Source: Gammaproteobacteria bacterium (GTDB taxonomy: Bacteria > Pseudomonadota > Gammaproteobacteria > HTCC5015). From it: DNA of 64,000 bases. How positions within the stretch are numbered: position 1 is the stretch's first letter; every line of letters begins with the position of its first letter. A program made the translations under genes and the position numbers. The notes under the pieces are model-generated. The model searched no databases. It was not told the DNA's origin and saw nothing but the letters and a program-made list of their open reading frames with translations. This document shows, one piece after another, positions 8,638 through 17,086 of this stretch. The DNA is taken from positions 21,797 to 85,796 of the forward strand of contig JANQRI010000014.1 in NCBI GenBank assembly GCA_028284675.1, in the 5' to 3' direction.

Positions 8638-9927
8638 TTAACTAAATTTTGTGGTGGCTTCCAGCTCAATCGGGCTCTTAACAGTTTTCGCTGCAGCGAC
8701 AATTGATGCCAGCAACTGAATTCCAAAATAGGCCGGCACCGCCATTGCCGCACCGGTTAATCCGAATTTATAAATCGCAATTACGGTTGCGCATAAACCC
8801 GTCACTGCACCGATCGCCTGCACAAACAATACATAAGAAGTTTTATCGCAGGCATAACACACTCTTTCAAACACATAAGACACCGTTAAAAATGCATAAC
8901 CTGCTGCAATCCAAATCATCAGATGACTGCTTTTTCGATACGCTTCCCCTAAAAGCAATGCAGCAATCTGCTGGTTAAAAAACCCCACAAACAACACACC
9001 CAATAACATCAATACAAAAACCACAAGTAACCATTGCTGGAATATCTTGTTTGCCTGCGCATTATCATTATCTGAAACCGCTTGCTGATAAACAGGTCGC
9101 ATCACCAATTCAACAATTTTTCCACCAATTAAAAACGGCCGGCTGATTAATCCGTAAGCCGCTGCATAAATACCCGCTTCATTCAAACTCAGCATAATAC
9201 CGATGATATAACGGTCACCAAGACCGCTTACCCAACCGATTAATGCCAATGGCACCAATGGCAGCGCATAGCGCCAGATCGTTTTATCAAAATGAGTTGT
9301 TTTCGTAACTCCCTGCGCTTGCTGCCGGGCAGGTGGCTTTTTCAAAAAAAACCATAGCAGTGCCGATGCAAAAAAATAAGCAAGCAACACCACCCATGTT
9401 TCGACGCCAAAAAAGAAAATTGCACTCACTGCAAGCAGCGGCCTTGCAAATGCCTCAGCCGCAGACCATATCGCATAGCGCCGCTGCAAACGCGCCGCAT
9501 TCAGAAAAGCCATTTCATATGCACGCGCGATATCAACAATCACCACCAGTGCCAGTAACAATACGATCACCGGTGATTGTTTCAGGTATAGGCAAACACC
9601 GATACCTAAAGGCACTAATACCGCAAAAGCCCAGCCCAACACACGGCAAAGCTGGCCGGAGATATGTTTTCTAAGAGCACGTTCACCATCGGACTTCAGT
9701 AATTCAGGGTAATACCGTAATGCCGCCTGCAAAACCGGCGTCGACACCAACGCGAGCAGCAATGCCGCAACACCCAGCTGCAAAATGAGCTCTCCAAAAC
9801 GTTCCGGCGGCAGATACTCGGTTAAAAGACGTATGCCTAGCAGCACCCCAATTGCAGAGAGCGCCTGGCCGGCAAAAGCCCATAATGCATCGGAGGTCAG
9901 TTTTTTGTTCAGTGATGATAAATGCAT
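8638..9927 (-). CDS. Wzx-like polysaccharide flippase
   Basis: A 429-residue polytopic membrane protein with about 12 hydrophobic helices, starting MHLSSLNKKLTSDALWAFAGQALSAIGVLLGIRLL, the usual opening of MOP-superfamily polysaccharide flippases. Segments such as YALPLVPLALIGWVSGLGDRYIIGIMLSLNEAGIYAAAYGL are characteristic: charged residues inside a helix, then the L-x-x-x-x-G-x-Y-x-x-A-Y pattern. It should translocate the undecaprenyl-linked repeat unit to the periplasm for the Wzy-like polymerase. It appears to be the first gene of the downstream (leftward) EPS block, with a 207-base divergent region separating it from arsC. Confidence 0.88.
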   Translation of the reverse strand: MHLSSLNKKLTSDALWAFAGQALSAIGVLLGIRLLTEYLPPERFGELILQLGVAALLLALVSTPVLQAALRYYPELLKSDGERALRKHISGQLCRVLGWAFAVLVPLGIGVCLYLKQSPVIVLLLALVVIVDIARAYEMAFLNAARLQRRYAIWSAAEAFARPLLAVSAIFFFGVETWVVLLAYFFASALLWFFLKKPPARQQAQGVTKTTHFDKTIWRYALPLVPLALIGWVSGLGDRYIIGIMLSLNEAGIYAAAYGLISRPFLIGGKIVELVMRPVYQQAVSDNDNAQANKIFQQWLLVVFVLMLLGVLFVGFFNQQIAALLLGEAYRKSSHLMIWIAAGYAFLTVSYVFERVCYACDKTSYVLFVQAIGAVTGLCATVIAIYKFGLTGAAMAVPAYFGIQLLASIVAAAKTVKSPIELEATTKFS

Positions 9928-10074
9928 ATATCTGTGTTTTTACGGCATTCGGCACAATACGAAGCAACCCGCAAGTCTGTTGGATATTGCGGCCGGTTAT
10001 CCACAAGGAGTGCGCATAAGACTATTGGGATTATATAACCAAATTATGACCCTAAACTCACTGAATTCATTTTT

Positions 10075-10102
10075 TTGTAATATATTTGTCATATTGTATT
10101 GA
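10075..10102 (+). promoter_or_regulatory. Possible sigma70-type promoter of arsC
   Basis: TTGTAA (10075-10080) and TATTGA (10097-10102) are separated by 16 bases in an AT-rich stretch, ending about 32 bases before the GTG of arsC. The match to the -35/-10 consensus is only moderate, and there is no clear ArsR operator. The call rests on position and composition. Confidence 0.3.
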
Positions 10103-10134
10103 GTTAAGTGGACCTATTTTGACTGGGGGAAGTA

Positions 10135-10650
10135 GTGGAAAAAACCTATAATGTACTGTTTTTATGCACCGGCAACTCGGCCCGCAGCATTATCGCCGAA
10201 GCATTGCTAAATAGCTGGGGACGCGGCCAGTTCAATGCATATAGTGCCGGCAGCCACCCAACGGGCACGGTAAACCCATTTGCTTTAAAGATTCTGCAGC
10301 AAATGCGAATCTCAGTGAAAAATCCCCGCAGTAAAAACTGGGACGAATTCGCACAGCAAGACTCCCCCGTGATGGATTTTGTATTTACCGTCTGCGATCA
10401 GGCCGCCGGAGAAGCCTGCCCGGCATGGCCCGGGCAGCCGATGTCCGCCCATTGGGGTATTGCTGACCCCGCCGCCGCAGAGGGCGATGAAGTGCAAAAA
10501 ATGCTCGCGTTTCGCCAGGCGTTCAACGAACTGGAAAACCGAATCAAAATTTTTGTTAACCTGCCGATTGGCTCACTGGACAAAATCAAGTTACAAAAAC
10601 AGCTGGATGCAATCGGTAAAGTCCAAACAACAACTGCTGAGGCCAGTTGA
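10135..10650 (+). CDS. arsC: Arsenate reductase ArsC (LMW-PTP fold, thioredoxin type)
   Basis: A 171-residue protein with the low-molecular-weight phosphatase P-loop CTGNSARS (C11-x5-R17) at its start and the redox cysteines C87 and C95 in FTVCDQAAGEACPAW. This combination marks thioredoxin-coupled ArsC rather than a plain tyrosine phosphatase. The WPGQPMSAHWGIADPAA segment is typical of these reductases. It reduces arsenate to arsenite in the cytoplasm. The start is the GTG at 10135, preceded by GGGGGA. It is the only real gene on the plus strand in this part of the locus and interrupts the EPS cluster. LMW phosphatases of the Wzb kind occur in EPS loci, but the extra cysteines favour ArsC. 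Confidence 0.9.
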   Translation: MEKTYNVLFLCTGNSARSIIAEALLNSWGRGQFNAYSAGSHPTGTVNPFALKILQQMRISVKNPRSKNWDEFAQQDSPVMDFVFTVCDQAAGEACPAWPGQPMSAHWGIADPAAAEGDEVQKMLAFRQAFNELENRIKIFVNLPIGSLDKIKLQKQLDAIGKVQTTTAEAS

Positions 10651-10829
10651 CCGCATTTTTTGTTTTTCTTTTCTGGCTTTGCACCCAGATATTCGACAAT
10701 AACCTAAAATCAATATTAATCAGTGGTTTTACCAGCTGGCCTTTTCCCGCAATAGTATTGCCGCTGGTTTTGCTTGAAACAATCGTCGCACCCTTTATTG
10801 CCGCTAAACTTCACATACCCCTGGGTTAA
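10647..10829 (+). CDS. Small hydrophobic membrane protein, translationally coupled to arsC
   Basis: Sixty codons beginning with a TTG that overlaps the arsC stop codon (TTGA), as in translational coupling. Two hydrophobic segments are visible (about residues 3-16 and 23-52, containing FPAIVLPLVLLETIVAPFIAA). I do not recognise the family. It could be a small membrane partner of ArsC or the remnant of a longer transporter gene. It stops 21 bases before the small inverted-repeat element. Coding status is uncertain because of the TTG start and short length. Confidence 0.45.
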   Translation: MTAFFVFLFWLCTQIFDNNLKSILISGFTSWPFPAIVLPLVLLETIVAPFIAAKLHIPLG

Positions 10830-10850
10830 CAGCAAACTGGCAAATCTTAG

Positions 10851-10993
10851 TAGAACCTATCTCAAAATTAAGCGAGCGCCGATGAGACGAGGCAAAAGCG
10901 AGTGAGAAAGCGGAGTTTATTAAAATAAATGAGCATTTTGAACGAGCTTTTAACGAAGTATCAGCAAGCGTAGTAATTTTGAGATTGGTTCTA
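10851..10993. repeat. Small inverted-repeat element (MITE-like), copy 1
   Basis: A 143-base element bounded by near-perfect 19-base terminal inverted repeats: TAGAACCTATCTCAAAATT at the left and AATTTTGAGATTGGTTCTA at the right, differing at one position. Its interior (AGCGAGCGCCGATGAGACGA, GGCAAAA, GAGAAAGCGGAGTTTA) is homologous to the reverse complement of the copy at 55190-55344. It encodes no protein. The final three bases are the TAG stop codon of the minus-strand ATPase gene. The structure fits a non-autonomous mobile element, with the interior palindromic enough to form a large hairpin that may end transcription. Confidence 0.88.
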
Positions 10994-11845
10994 ACTACCA
11001 ATCTCAGCGGCACCCTTATCCTCCTGCTGAATCGGCAATATGCGCCCACCCAGCCGGTCACGCGCAACCTCTCTGACGATATCGCCATCGATTTTTTTTG
11101 CCTGGCCGGCAAAACCATAGATCAGTGAATTATCACAAAGAATATTAATCAGTCGCGGAATTCCCCGCGAATGGAAAATAATTACATTCACCGCCTCGCG
11201 GCTAAACAGCTCCGGATCACCGCCAACCATCCCCAGCCGGTGCTTTATATATTCACGAATTTCGCTCAGGCTTAAAGGCTCGATAAAATAATCCACCGTA
11301 ACCCTTTGTGAAAACTGCTCCAAGCCTTCTGATTTTAACTGGTTTCTAAGCTCCGGCTGACCAACCAGTATCAGTTGCAGCAACTGCCGGTTGTCCGCAT
11401 TCATATTGGACAGCAGGCGCATCTGTTCCAGTGTTTCGGCACCCAGATTTTGTGCCTCATCGACAATCAGCACCGCTTTTTTACCGGCTGCATGCGTACG
11501 CAACAGAAACGCGTTTAACGCATCAAACTGTTCGATATTATCTTTGTTTTTTTGCTCAATACCGAAAGCATATAAAATCCAACGCAACATATCGCCCATT
11601 GATTCATGGGTATTACCCAGATAGGCGATTTCCTGACGTGCCGATTGTTTGTCCAGCAGAGACCTGACTAAAGTCGTTTTACCGCAACCGATATCACCGG
11701 TCAAAACCGTAATACCGGCCTGCTCGGTTAAGCTGTATTCCAACAATGACAGAGCAATTGAATGCTTTTTGGTTAGAAACAAAAACTTCGGGTCAGGCAG
11801 CAATGAAAACGGTTTACCGCTAAGCCCATAAAATTCTTCATACAT
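10991..11845 (-). CDS. ExeA-like AAA ATPase of the XrtA/PEP-CTERM polysaccharide locus
   Basis: A 284-residue AAA+ ATPase opening MYEEFYGLSGKPFSLLPDP, the signature start of ExeA/GspA-type and exosortase-locus secretion ATPases. Walker A is GDIGCGKTT (about residues 50-58), Walker B is AVLIVDEAQNL (about 125-135), and a downstream LINILCDNSLIYGFA segment is also typical. There is no C-terminal peptidoglycan-binding extension, unlike ExeA. Such ATPases lie next to the BY-kinase and chain-length genes in XrtA loci and are thought to energise or regulate polymer export. Its stop codon coincides with the end of the inverted-repeat element. It is co-directional with the kinase gene 33 bases upstream. 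Confidence 0.88.
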   Translation of the reverse strand: MYEEFYGLSGKPFSLLPDPKFLFLTKKHSIALSLLEYSLTEQAGITVLTGDIGCGKTTLVRSLLDKQSARQEIAYLGNTHESMGDMLRWILYAFGIEQKNKDNIEQFDALNAFLLRTHAAGKKAVLIVDEAQNLGAETLEQMRLLSNMNADNRQLLQLILVGQPELRNQLKSEGLEQFSQRVTVDYFIEPLSLSEIREYIKHRLGMVGGDPELFSREAVNVIIFHSRGIPRLINILCDNSLIYGFAGQAKKIDGDIVREVARDRLGGRILPIQQEDKGAAEIGS

Positions 11846-11878
11846 AATAAACCACCTTCAATACCTGCAGACTGCGGT

Positions 11879-12673
11879 TTAGTTTTTCAAAGTGACGATC
11901 GAACCGGACTTGTTCAGAACACTGCCGATTACATTGGTATTTCTTAAATAATCCATCGCCTGCAATAAATTATCCCGTCCGGTCTTGCCGTCCTCAATTA
12001 CCATTAATACCGCATCAACATAAGGGGAAAATGCCAATACATCATCACTGCTCAGCAATGAGGGCAAATCAAAGATAACCACTCTTTGTGCGTAACGTGA
12101 CTTAAGTTCATCGACCAGGCTAATTGTTTTCGGCGATGACAAGGTCTCTGATGAATTAGTAAACGGACGATTTCCCGGCAACACCACCAGGCCATCCACA
12201 CCAGGATTGAAAAGTATTTTTTGCAGGGAAATATCATTAAAAAAATAATCCCCAATTCCATATTCGGGCGTATCCTCAAAATAGGTATGCACTGACGGGC
12301 TTTTAAGGTCAAAATCAACCAGCAACACAGTATGCTGTGATTCCTGGGCAATACTAATCGACAGGTTAATCGCAGTCAGCGTTTTACCTTCGTTCTGATT
12401 TGCACTCACCACACCGATTGAATTCCAGCCATTTTGTTTCATCAGCTGCAACACCTGAGTACGCAAAATCTTATAAGCATTCTCAATCGCGCCATTTACC
12501 CCGGCGGAAATAACCCGTCGCCGTCTGAACCTCCCCTTAAGCCCTCCCAACAATCGCGTTTGAGTATAGTCAATTTTTTTACCTGCAACAGGCTCGTGCT
12601 TTATCGGGACTGGTTCTTCAACCTGATCCGTTTTTTTGCTGGCAAGAGACATTGCCTGTCTAATCTTATCCAC
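11879..12673 (-). CDS. BY-kinase-like ATPase (CpsD/CapB family, XrtA-associated)
   Basis: A 264-residue MinD-type P-loop protein. A basic N-terminal linker is followed by a Walker A-like GVVSANQNEGKTLTAINLS, the Walker A' VLLVDFDLKSPSVH, and the Walker B VVIFDLPSLLSSDD, the three motifs of bacterial tyrosine kinases. In such loci the kinase domain works with the separate Wzz/GumC membrane protein to control chain length. The expected C-terminal tyrosine cluster is absent: the protein ends GSVLNKSGSIVTLKN, so autophosphorylation in the usual way is doubtful. The start is a GTG at 12673 with AGG nearby. It lies 3 bases after the Wzz gene and is surely co-transcribed. Confidence 0.87.
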   Translation of the reverse strand: MDKIRQAMSLASKKTDQVEEPVPIKHEPVAGKKIDYTQTRLLGGLKGRFRRRRVISAGVNGAIENAYKILRTQVLQLMKQNGWNSIGVVSANQNEGKTLTAINLSISIAQESQHTVLLVDFDLKSPSVHTYFEDTPEYGIGDYFFNDISLQKILFNPGVDGLVVLPGNRPFTNSSETLSSPKTISLVDELKSRYAQRVVIFDLPSLLSSDDVLAFSPYVDAVLMVIEDGKTGRDNLLQAMDYLRNTNVIGSVLNKSGSIVTLKN

Positions 12674-12676
12674 TGC

Positions 12677-14449
12677 CTATATCCCCAAACGCCTTAACAT
12701 CACAAACCAGAATGTGTCTATTGGCATAATAACAAAATGAAACAAAACCGCGCCGAACAAACAGGCGCCCACGCAGGAAACCACACCATATTTTAGATAT
12801 TTGATTTTTTTACCTAACTCTTCTTCAGTCTGTATATAAGGTATCGATGCCAGTGGTGGGCGACCTAGCAGATTGGCAACCGCCTTACGCCCATGAATAT
12901 TACCGTCGACCGAATCCAATAAAAAAGCAACACCAATACCACCGGCGACTGAAAATAAGAATCCGACAACCAATATCATCTTGCGATTCGGCTTAACCGG
13001 CTTCTCCGGCAGTAATGGCGGCTCAATAAGGGTGAACCGCTCACCTTTTCTCTCCACTTCCAGCGACTCCGCCAGCCGCGCTTCCATTTCCTTTGCTTTT
13101 ATTTCCTGATACTTTAACGTCGCATTCTGGTAATCGCGTGTGAGTGATTTATATTCACGCTCCACCTGTGGGCTATCGACCAGTCTTTGTTCAAAATCCG
13201 CTATTTTATTTTTTAAGTCACGCGCTTTAAGATTCAAGGATTGCAGCTCTTTATTGGCAGCATTCAATGTTGTCTGCAACTGTATATAAACCGGATTATC
13301 CGCATTGACACCGGCCGCAGCGCCCCCGACGACGACATCATCACGCTCAGCCAATTGTTTCTCCAGACCTGCGATTGATTTCTTTAAACGTATTACATCC
13401 GGGTGTTCGGCAGAATATTTATCTCTGGCCAGTGCCAGCTCGGACCGCAAACCCGTAAGCTGCTTCTGAAGCTCTCCGGTATCAGTTGCCACCATGCCAA
13501 GCTCCTGCCTTAATGCGGCAATTTCTTTCTTGAGTTTCTGTATATCCGGATGCTCCGGAGAATATGTCGCGGAAAGTTTTATATACTCGGCTTCCAGCAC
13601 TTTCAAACGACCCGCGGAACTTAAAATACGCTCACCGGACTCTGAAAAAACCGTACTGGCCGGATTTAATTGCGATAATTCGGACTTCAGATATATTTTA
13701 CGCTCTTCCAACAAGCGTATCTGGCGTTCGATTTCCAGCAGATCACGCTCGGTTTTGTCCATCAAAGTCAGGTTCAGACTTACCAGTTCCGGCAGGCTGT
13801 TTATGTTTTTTTCTTTAAACTCAGCCAGCAGCTTTTCAAGAACAGCTATTTCACGTTCAAGCTTCTGTGCTTCTTCGGTCAAAAATCCGGAAGTATCAGC
13901 AGCCATTTGTGTGCGTGTTTTCAAATTCTCATTCAAAAAAAGTGATGTCAACTCATTCGCAACCCGTTGCGCAGTTGCGGGGGAGCGACTCTCGTAAGAC
14001 AAGGTAAACGCAATAGTCGCTTCAGTCGGGCGACCACTGCGTGGGTCCACCACTTCAGCACTGATCGTGCGCAATGCGATATCACTGCGCATACGTTCAA
14101 CCAAAACCTCTCTCGGATCTTTTTCACGGCGGTCGGTATAGAGATGAAATTTTTCGATAACACTCCATAAATTTGAGCTGGTCATCACCCGCTGACTGAT
14201 AATCTGTATTCGTTGGTCTGCATAGCTGGTCACAGTGGAGCGTACCAGCTCCTCCGGTATTTCCTGTTGCTCGATCAAAATGGTTGCTGAAGAGCGGTAT
14301 GCCGGCGGCAAACCGAAGGCAAGCAATGCCATTAAAAATAAAACAATAAATGCCGTGATTAATACCTGATACTTCCGGCGATTAACCACCGCCAGGTAAT
14401 CCCGCAGGTTCTTCGGCATCGGCTCAATATGTTCGACTGCTTGCACCAT
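12677..14449 (-). CDS. Wzz/GumC-family polysaccharide chain-length determinant
   Basis: A 590-residue inner-membrane co-polymerase. An N-terminal Wzz domain (LRDYLAVVNRRKYQVLITAFIVLFLMALLAFGL, with the first transmembrane helix) is followed by a long periplasmic coiled coil (about residues 180-450) with repeated heptads and two similar YSPEHPDIQKLKKEIA / YSAEHPDVIRLKKSIA units. A proline-rich PPLLPEKPVKPNRKMILVV enters the second membrane helix, and a further hydrophobic segment lies near the C-terminus (VVSCVGACLFGAVLFHFVI). It spans the periplasm and sets polymer length with the neighbouring kinase-like ATPase. Homologues are common in XrtA loci. Confidence 0.92.
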   Translation of the reverse strand: MVQAVEHIEPMPKNLRDYLAVVNRRKYQVLITAFIVLFLMALLAFGLPPAYRSSATILIEQQEIPEELVRSTVTSYADQRIQIISQRVMTSSNLWSVIEKFHLYTDRREKDPREVLVERMRSDIALRTISAEVVDPRSGRPTEATIAFTLSYESRSPATAQRVANELTSLFLNENLKTRTQMAADTSGFLTEEAQKLEREIAVLEKLLAEFKEKNINSLPELVSLNLTLMDKTERDLLEIERQIRLLEERKIYLKSELSQLNPASTVFSESGERILSSAGRLKVLEAEYIKLSATYSPEHPDIQKLKKEIAALRQELGMVATDTGELQKQLTGLRSELALARDKYSAEHPDVIRLKKSIAGLEKQLAERDDVVVGGAAAGVNADNPVYIQLQTTLNAANKELQSLNLKARDLKNKIADFEQRLVDSPQVEREYKSLTRDYQNATLKYQEIKAKEMEARLAESLEVERKGERFTLIEPPLLPEKPVKPNRKMILVVGFLFSVAGGIGVAFLLDSVDGNIHGRKAVANLLGRPPLASIPYIQTEEELGKKIKYLKYGVVSCVGACLFGAVLFHFVIMPIDTFWFVMLRRLGI

Positions 14450-14465
14450 AGTTAAAGTATATTAG

Positions 14466-15656
14466 TTATCTTCCAACATTATAGCCAAACGTTATTCTGA
14501 AGAGATTTGAATCAGCATCCTCTGTACTATCAAATTCCTGATAGTAATAACGATAGCGCCCGCTCAACCACCAGTTGCGACCTATATCCCAGCGAAACCC
14601 TGCGATCAGCTGACCAAACAACCTGTCGTCGTCGTCATTTACAAAAGCAGACTCTGTAATTGCATCGTTCTGAAAATAGATCAACCGCAAACTTGTTGAC
14701 AGGCCGGTATTTAATCGGGTCTCAAGGCCAAATCCAACTTCATCACGCTCATTTATCACACCGAAACTACTGGGTGATAAGGAACGGCTGATCGATGCGC
14801 TTAATGCACTGCGCGTAAAAGCATAGTCGACCGAAACATCCAGCGTCTGACCATTATCCGTTTCACTAAAAACCCCACCGGACACCAATGGGGTTTCCGA
14901 TTCGGTTTCTCTAACACCCAAGCGGGTATTAAGCGTTAACCGTTCTGTGAGCTTGTTGTTAAAACCGACATCCAGGCCAACGGTATCTATTGTACGCTCC
15001 ACGACCTGAGCATCATACCGGCTGCTGTATAGACCTGCCTGAATATTAGTATTGAGGCCAATATCGCGCTGCCAGGTCACATTCAGTGTTGTGTAGCGAT
15101 AATCGACAAAACCAGACGCCAAACCATCTTCATACTCAACTTCAGAACCGGCAAAAGCAATGTTCAGCTGATCCCGTTGGGATAAAAAAATCACACCGGA
15201 CGGTTCCAGTGACAGGGTTTGCACCGGTATTCGAAATTGCACACGACCGCTGTCCAGCAATTCACTGGTGCGAGTGCTTTGATCGGCATACGATAACGCA
15301 AAACGCCATTGAGAACGCTGATAAAACAACTGGTCAACCAAATCCAGATAGGTATCTTCATAATCAAGTGCATCGCGACTGTCATATTCAGCATTTGAAA
15401 ACCGGGTATCTACCCGGAAAACCTGATTCTCAGAGCGCATATTTAAACCCAGATCAACCTCTGTGATTGTGCCCCACGCACTCTCTCCACCATCAATCAG
15501 TAATAACGGATTATCGTTATACTCTGAGCTCAACCTTGCATCAGGAGTAAAATACCAATCACCCGCTGACAAACCGCCTGACCAGAGGAAAGTCGAAATA
15601 AAAATGCATGACCATGCCGGGGCCTGGAAGCATCTGTTATATAGTATAAAGGTCAC
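14466..15656 (-). CDS. Outer-membrane beta-barrel protein of the EPS export block
   Basis: About 396 residues with an N-terminal export signal (WSCIFISTFLWSGGLSAGD) followed by alternating polar/hydrophobic strands such as YFTPDARLSSEYNDNPLLL, FALSYADQSTRTSELLDSG, WLSGRYRYYYQEFDS and a terminal FRITFGYNVGR, i.e. a barrel of many strands. This resembles the outer-membrane proteins found between the Wza and Wzz genes in PEP-CTERM/XrtA polysaccharide clusters; a role in passing polymer across the outer membrane is likely but not shown. It begins with GTG at 15656 (AGG upstream). The spacing of 9 bases to the Wza-type gene and 16 bases to wzz supports an operon. Confidence 0.82.
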   Translation of the reverse strand: MTFILYNRCFQAPAWSCIFISTFLWSGGLSAGDWYFTPDARLSSEYNDNPLLLIDGGESAWGTITEVDLGLNMRSENQVFRVDTRFSNAEYDSRDALDYEDTYLDLVDQLFYQRSQWRFALSYADQSTRTSELLDSGRVQFRIPVQTLSLEPSGVIFLSQRDQLNIAFAGSEVEYEDGLASGFVDYRYTTLNVTWQRDIGLNTNIQAGLYSSRYDAQVVERTIDTVGLDVGFNNKLTERLTLNTRLGVRETESETPLVSGGVFSETDNGQTLDVSVDYAFTRSALSASISRSLSPSSFGVINERDEVGFGLETRLNTGLSTSLRLIYFQNDAITESAFVNDDDDRLFGQLIAGFRWDIGRNWWLSGRYRYYYQEFDSTEDADSNLFRITFGYNVGR

Positions 15657-15665
15657 CGGCCTGTA

Positions 15666-16247
15666 CTAAGGAACAACCACAACATCACCGCTTTGCAGAA
15701 TGATGTTCTGTGCCAGGCCTTTCCCTTTTTCGATATCATTGAAATTAAACCTGATCGCCTGCTGCTCACCATCACGATCGCGTCTTAAAATCCTGATGCT
15801 GCCGGCCTTTGCAAACGCTGTCATACCGCCGGCCATACTTAATGCCTGCACAACGTCCACTCGCCCATTCATCGCAAAATCCCCGGGGCGGTTTACCTGG
15901 CCAATCACAAAAACCCGGTTACCCTGCACCTGTTTGACACTGATAATCACCGCCGGATCGGCAATAAACTGATGAATTCTTTGTGTCAGTTCGGCCTGCA
16001 ACTGACCTACCGATTTTTCCCGAACATCGACCTCACCGATCAGCGGAAATGAAAAACGGCCATCCGGGCGAACCAGCACTTCCCGCTGCATATCCTGCTC
16101 CTTCCATACCGAAATCTGCAGAATATCACCGGGCTGAACAAGGTAAGGGTCAGCAAGCGGTTCTTCGGCCGTGGATCTACCCGGCAAAACGGTTAAAACA
16201 GCCACAATAAAGGCAATTACCGTGATTCTGGGCAATATAAGCATCAT
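15666..16247 (-). CDS. Wza/EpsE-type polysaccharide export protein
   Basis: A 193-residue secreted protein: a signal peptide (about residues 1-27, ending STAEE), then the Poly_export domain (YLVQPGDILQISVWKEQDMQ through FSFPLIGEVDV) and one SLBB domain (VFVIGQVNRPGDFAMNG through ILQSGDVVVVP). It is shorter than E. coli Wza, lacking the second SLBB-like region and the C-terminal helix, as usual for EpsE/XrtA-type export proteins. It should form part of the periplasmic/outer-membrane conduit. No lipobox cysteine is apparent. It is the first gene of the export block; the tandem ATGs at 16247/16244 start the frame. Confidence 0.9.
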   Translation of the reverse strand: MMLILPRITVIAFIVAVLTVLPGRSTAEEPLADPYLVQPGDILQISVWKEQDMQREVLVRPDGRFSFPLIGEVDVREKSVGQLQAELTQRIHQFIADPAVIISVKQVQGNRVFVIGQVNRPGDFAMNGRVDVVQALSMAGGMTAFAKAGSIRILRRDRDGEQQAIRFNFNDIEKGKGLAQNIILQSGDVVVVP

Positions 16248-16384
16248 GATCAGCTGAAATTCCTTGGCAATTATGGAGCAAGGCAGGGTATTACATATTT
16301 ATGGCAATTTTGTTACAGCCGCCCGCCTAAAGCAAGATCCTTGAATCTCGCAAGCACAACTAATAACCGGGAGAAGCTTGGGCG

Positions 16385-17086
16385 CTATCTGTGACGTGCG
16401 AATATCAAACGTAACAGCAGCAGACCAGAGAGCAATAATGGCAATGCTGCCGGCAGAGGCACTACTTTAACATCCACCGCGGTAAACTTTTTTTCAATAA
16501 ACGCCAACTCATTCAAATACTTGGTTTTCGCATACAGTATATTTTCTATGCTGAATATGACACCGGTATTAGAGGGCAGCCAATCGCCTGCATTTTCGTC
16601 GATCAATGCGCCCGCTTCCCAATTATTAATTCCCTGTTGATTCAGCGGTTCCGGAGTACGCACAAATACTGAGCTTTCAGCCAATACATTATCGATGCTA
16701 CGTGCCCGAATCTGGCCATAGACCTTAACACCGGCACCACTTCCCTCGAGGATATAATCTCCCCGCTCCGTCAGCTCAAATGCATCGAACCCCCGTCCTT
16801 CATGCGGAGTCAGAGTGAGGTGAATAGCACTATTGATAAAACCGGCACCGGCCCCGTTGGAAGAGGTTGCCGAAAAACCGGTCGGCGTGAAAAAAATAAC
16901 ATTATTTGACAACGACGGAACACCAAACAAACCGGTATCCGTATCTTCATAGGTCAAATCAAAATCAGAATTATATAAGCTGCCGTCAATGGTAACCCTT
17001 GCGGAAAAACACTGACTTGAGAACAGGAGAAGTAAAAGGGCTGAATGACTAAGAAATTTTTGCCTGACCCGGGATACTGCATACAT
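16385..17086 (-). CDS. Secreted protein with VPLPA-type C-terminal sorting signal
   Basis: A 233-residue protein with an N-terminal signal peptide (LLLLLFSSQCFSA) and a C-terminus VVPLPAALPLLLSGLLLLRL followed by arginines. This is a VPLPA variant of the tripartite PEP-CTERM signal: short motif, hydrophobic helix, basic tail, processed by an exosortase. The mature part (about residues 30-205) is beta-rich with no known catalytic motif. The function is unknown; such proteins are secreted or surface-displayed substrates linked to EPS loci. No exosortase gene is present in the window. Its leader contains a long inverted repeat (17122-17177). It is not tightly spaced with either neighbour and may be monocistronic. 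Confidence 0.85.
   Translation of the reverse strand: MYAVSRVRQKFLSHSALLLLLFSSQCFSARVTIDGSLYNSDFDLTYEDTDTGLFGVPSLSNNVIFFTPTGFSATSSNGAGAGFINSAIHLTLTPHEGRGFDAFELTERGDYILEGSGAGVKVYGQIRARSIDNVLAESSVFVRTPEPLNQQGINNWEAGALIDENAGDWLPSNTGVIFSIENILYAKTKYLNELAFIEKKFTAVDVKVVPLPAALPLLLSGLLLLRLIFARHR

Noticed and set aside
10135..10650. Wzb-type phosphatase partner of the BY kinase
   Set aside because: The extra redox cysteines C87 and C95 and the WPGQPMSAHWG segment are those of thioredoxin-type ArsC.
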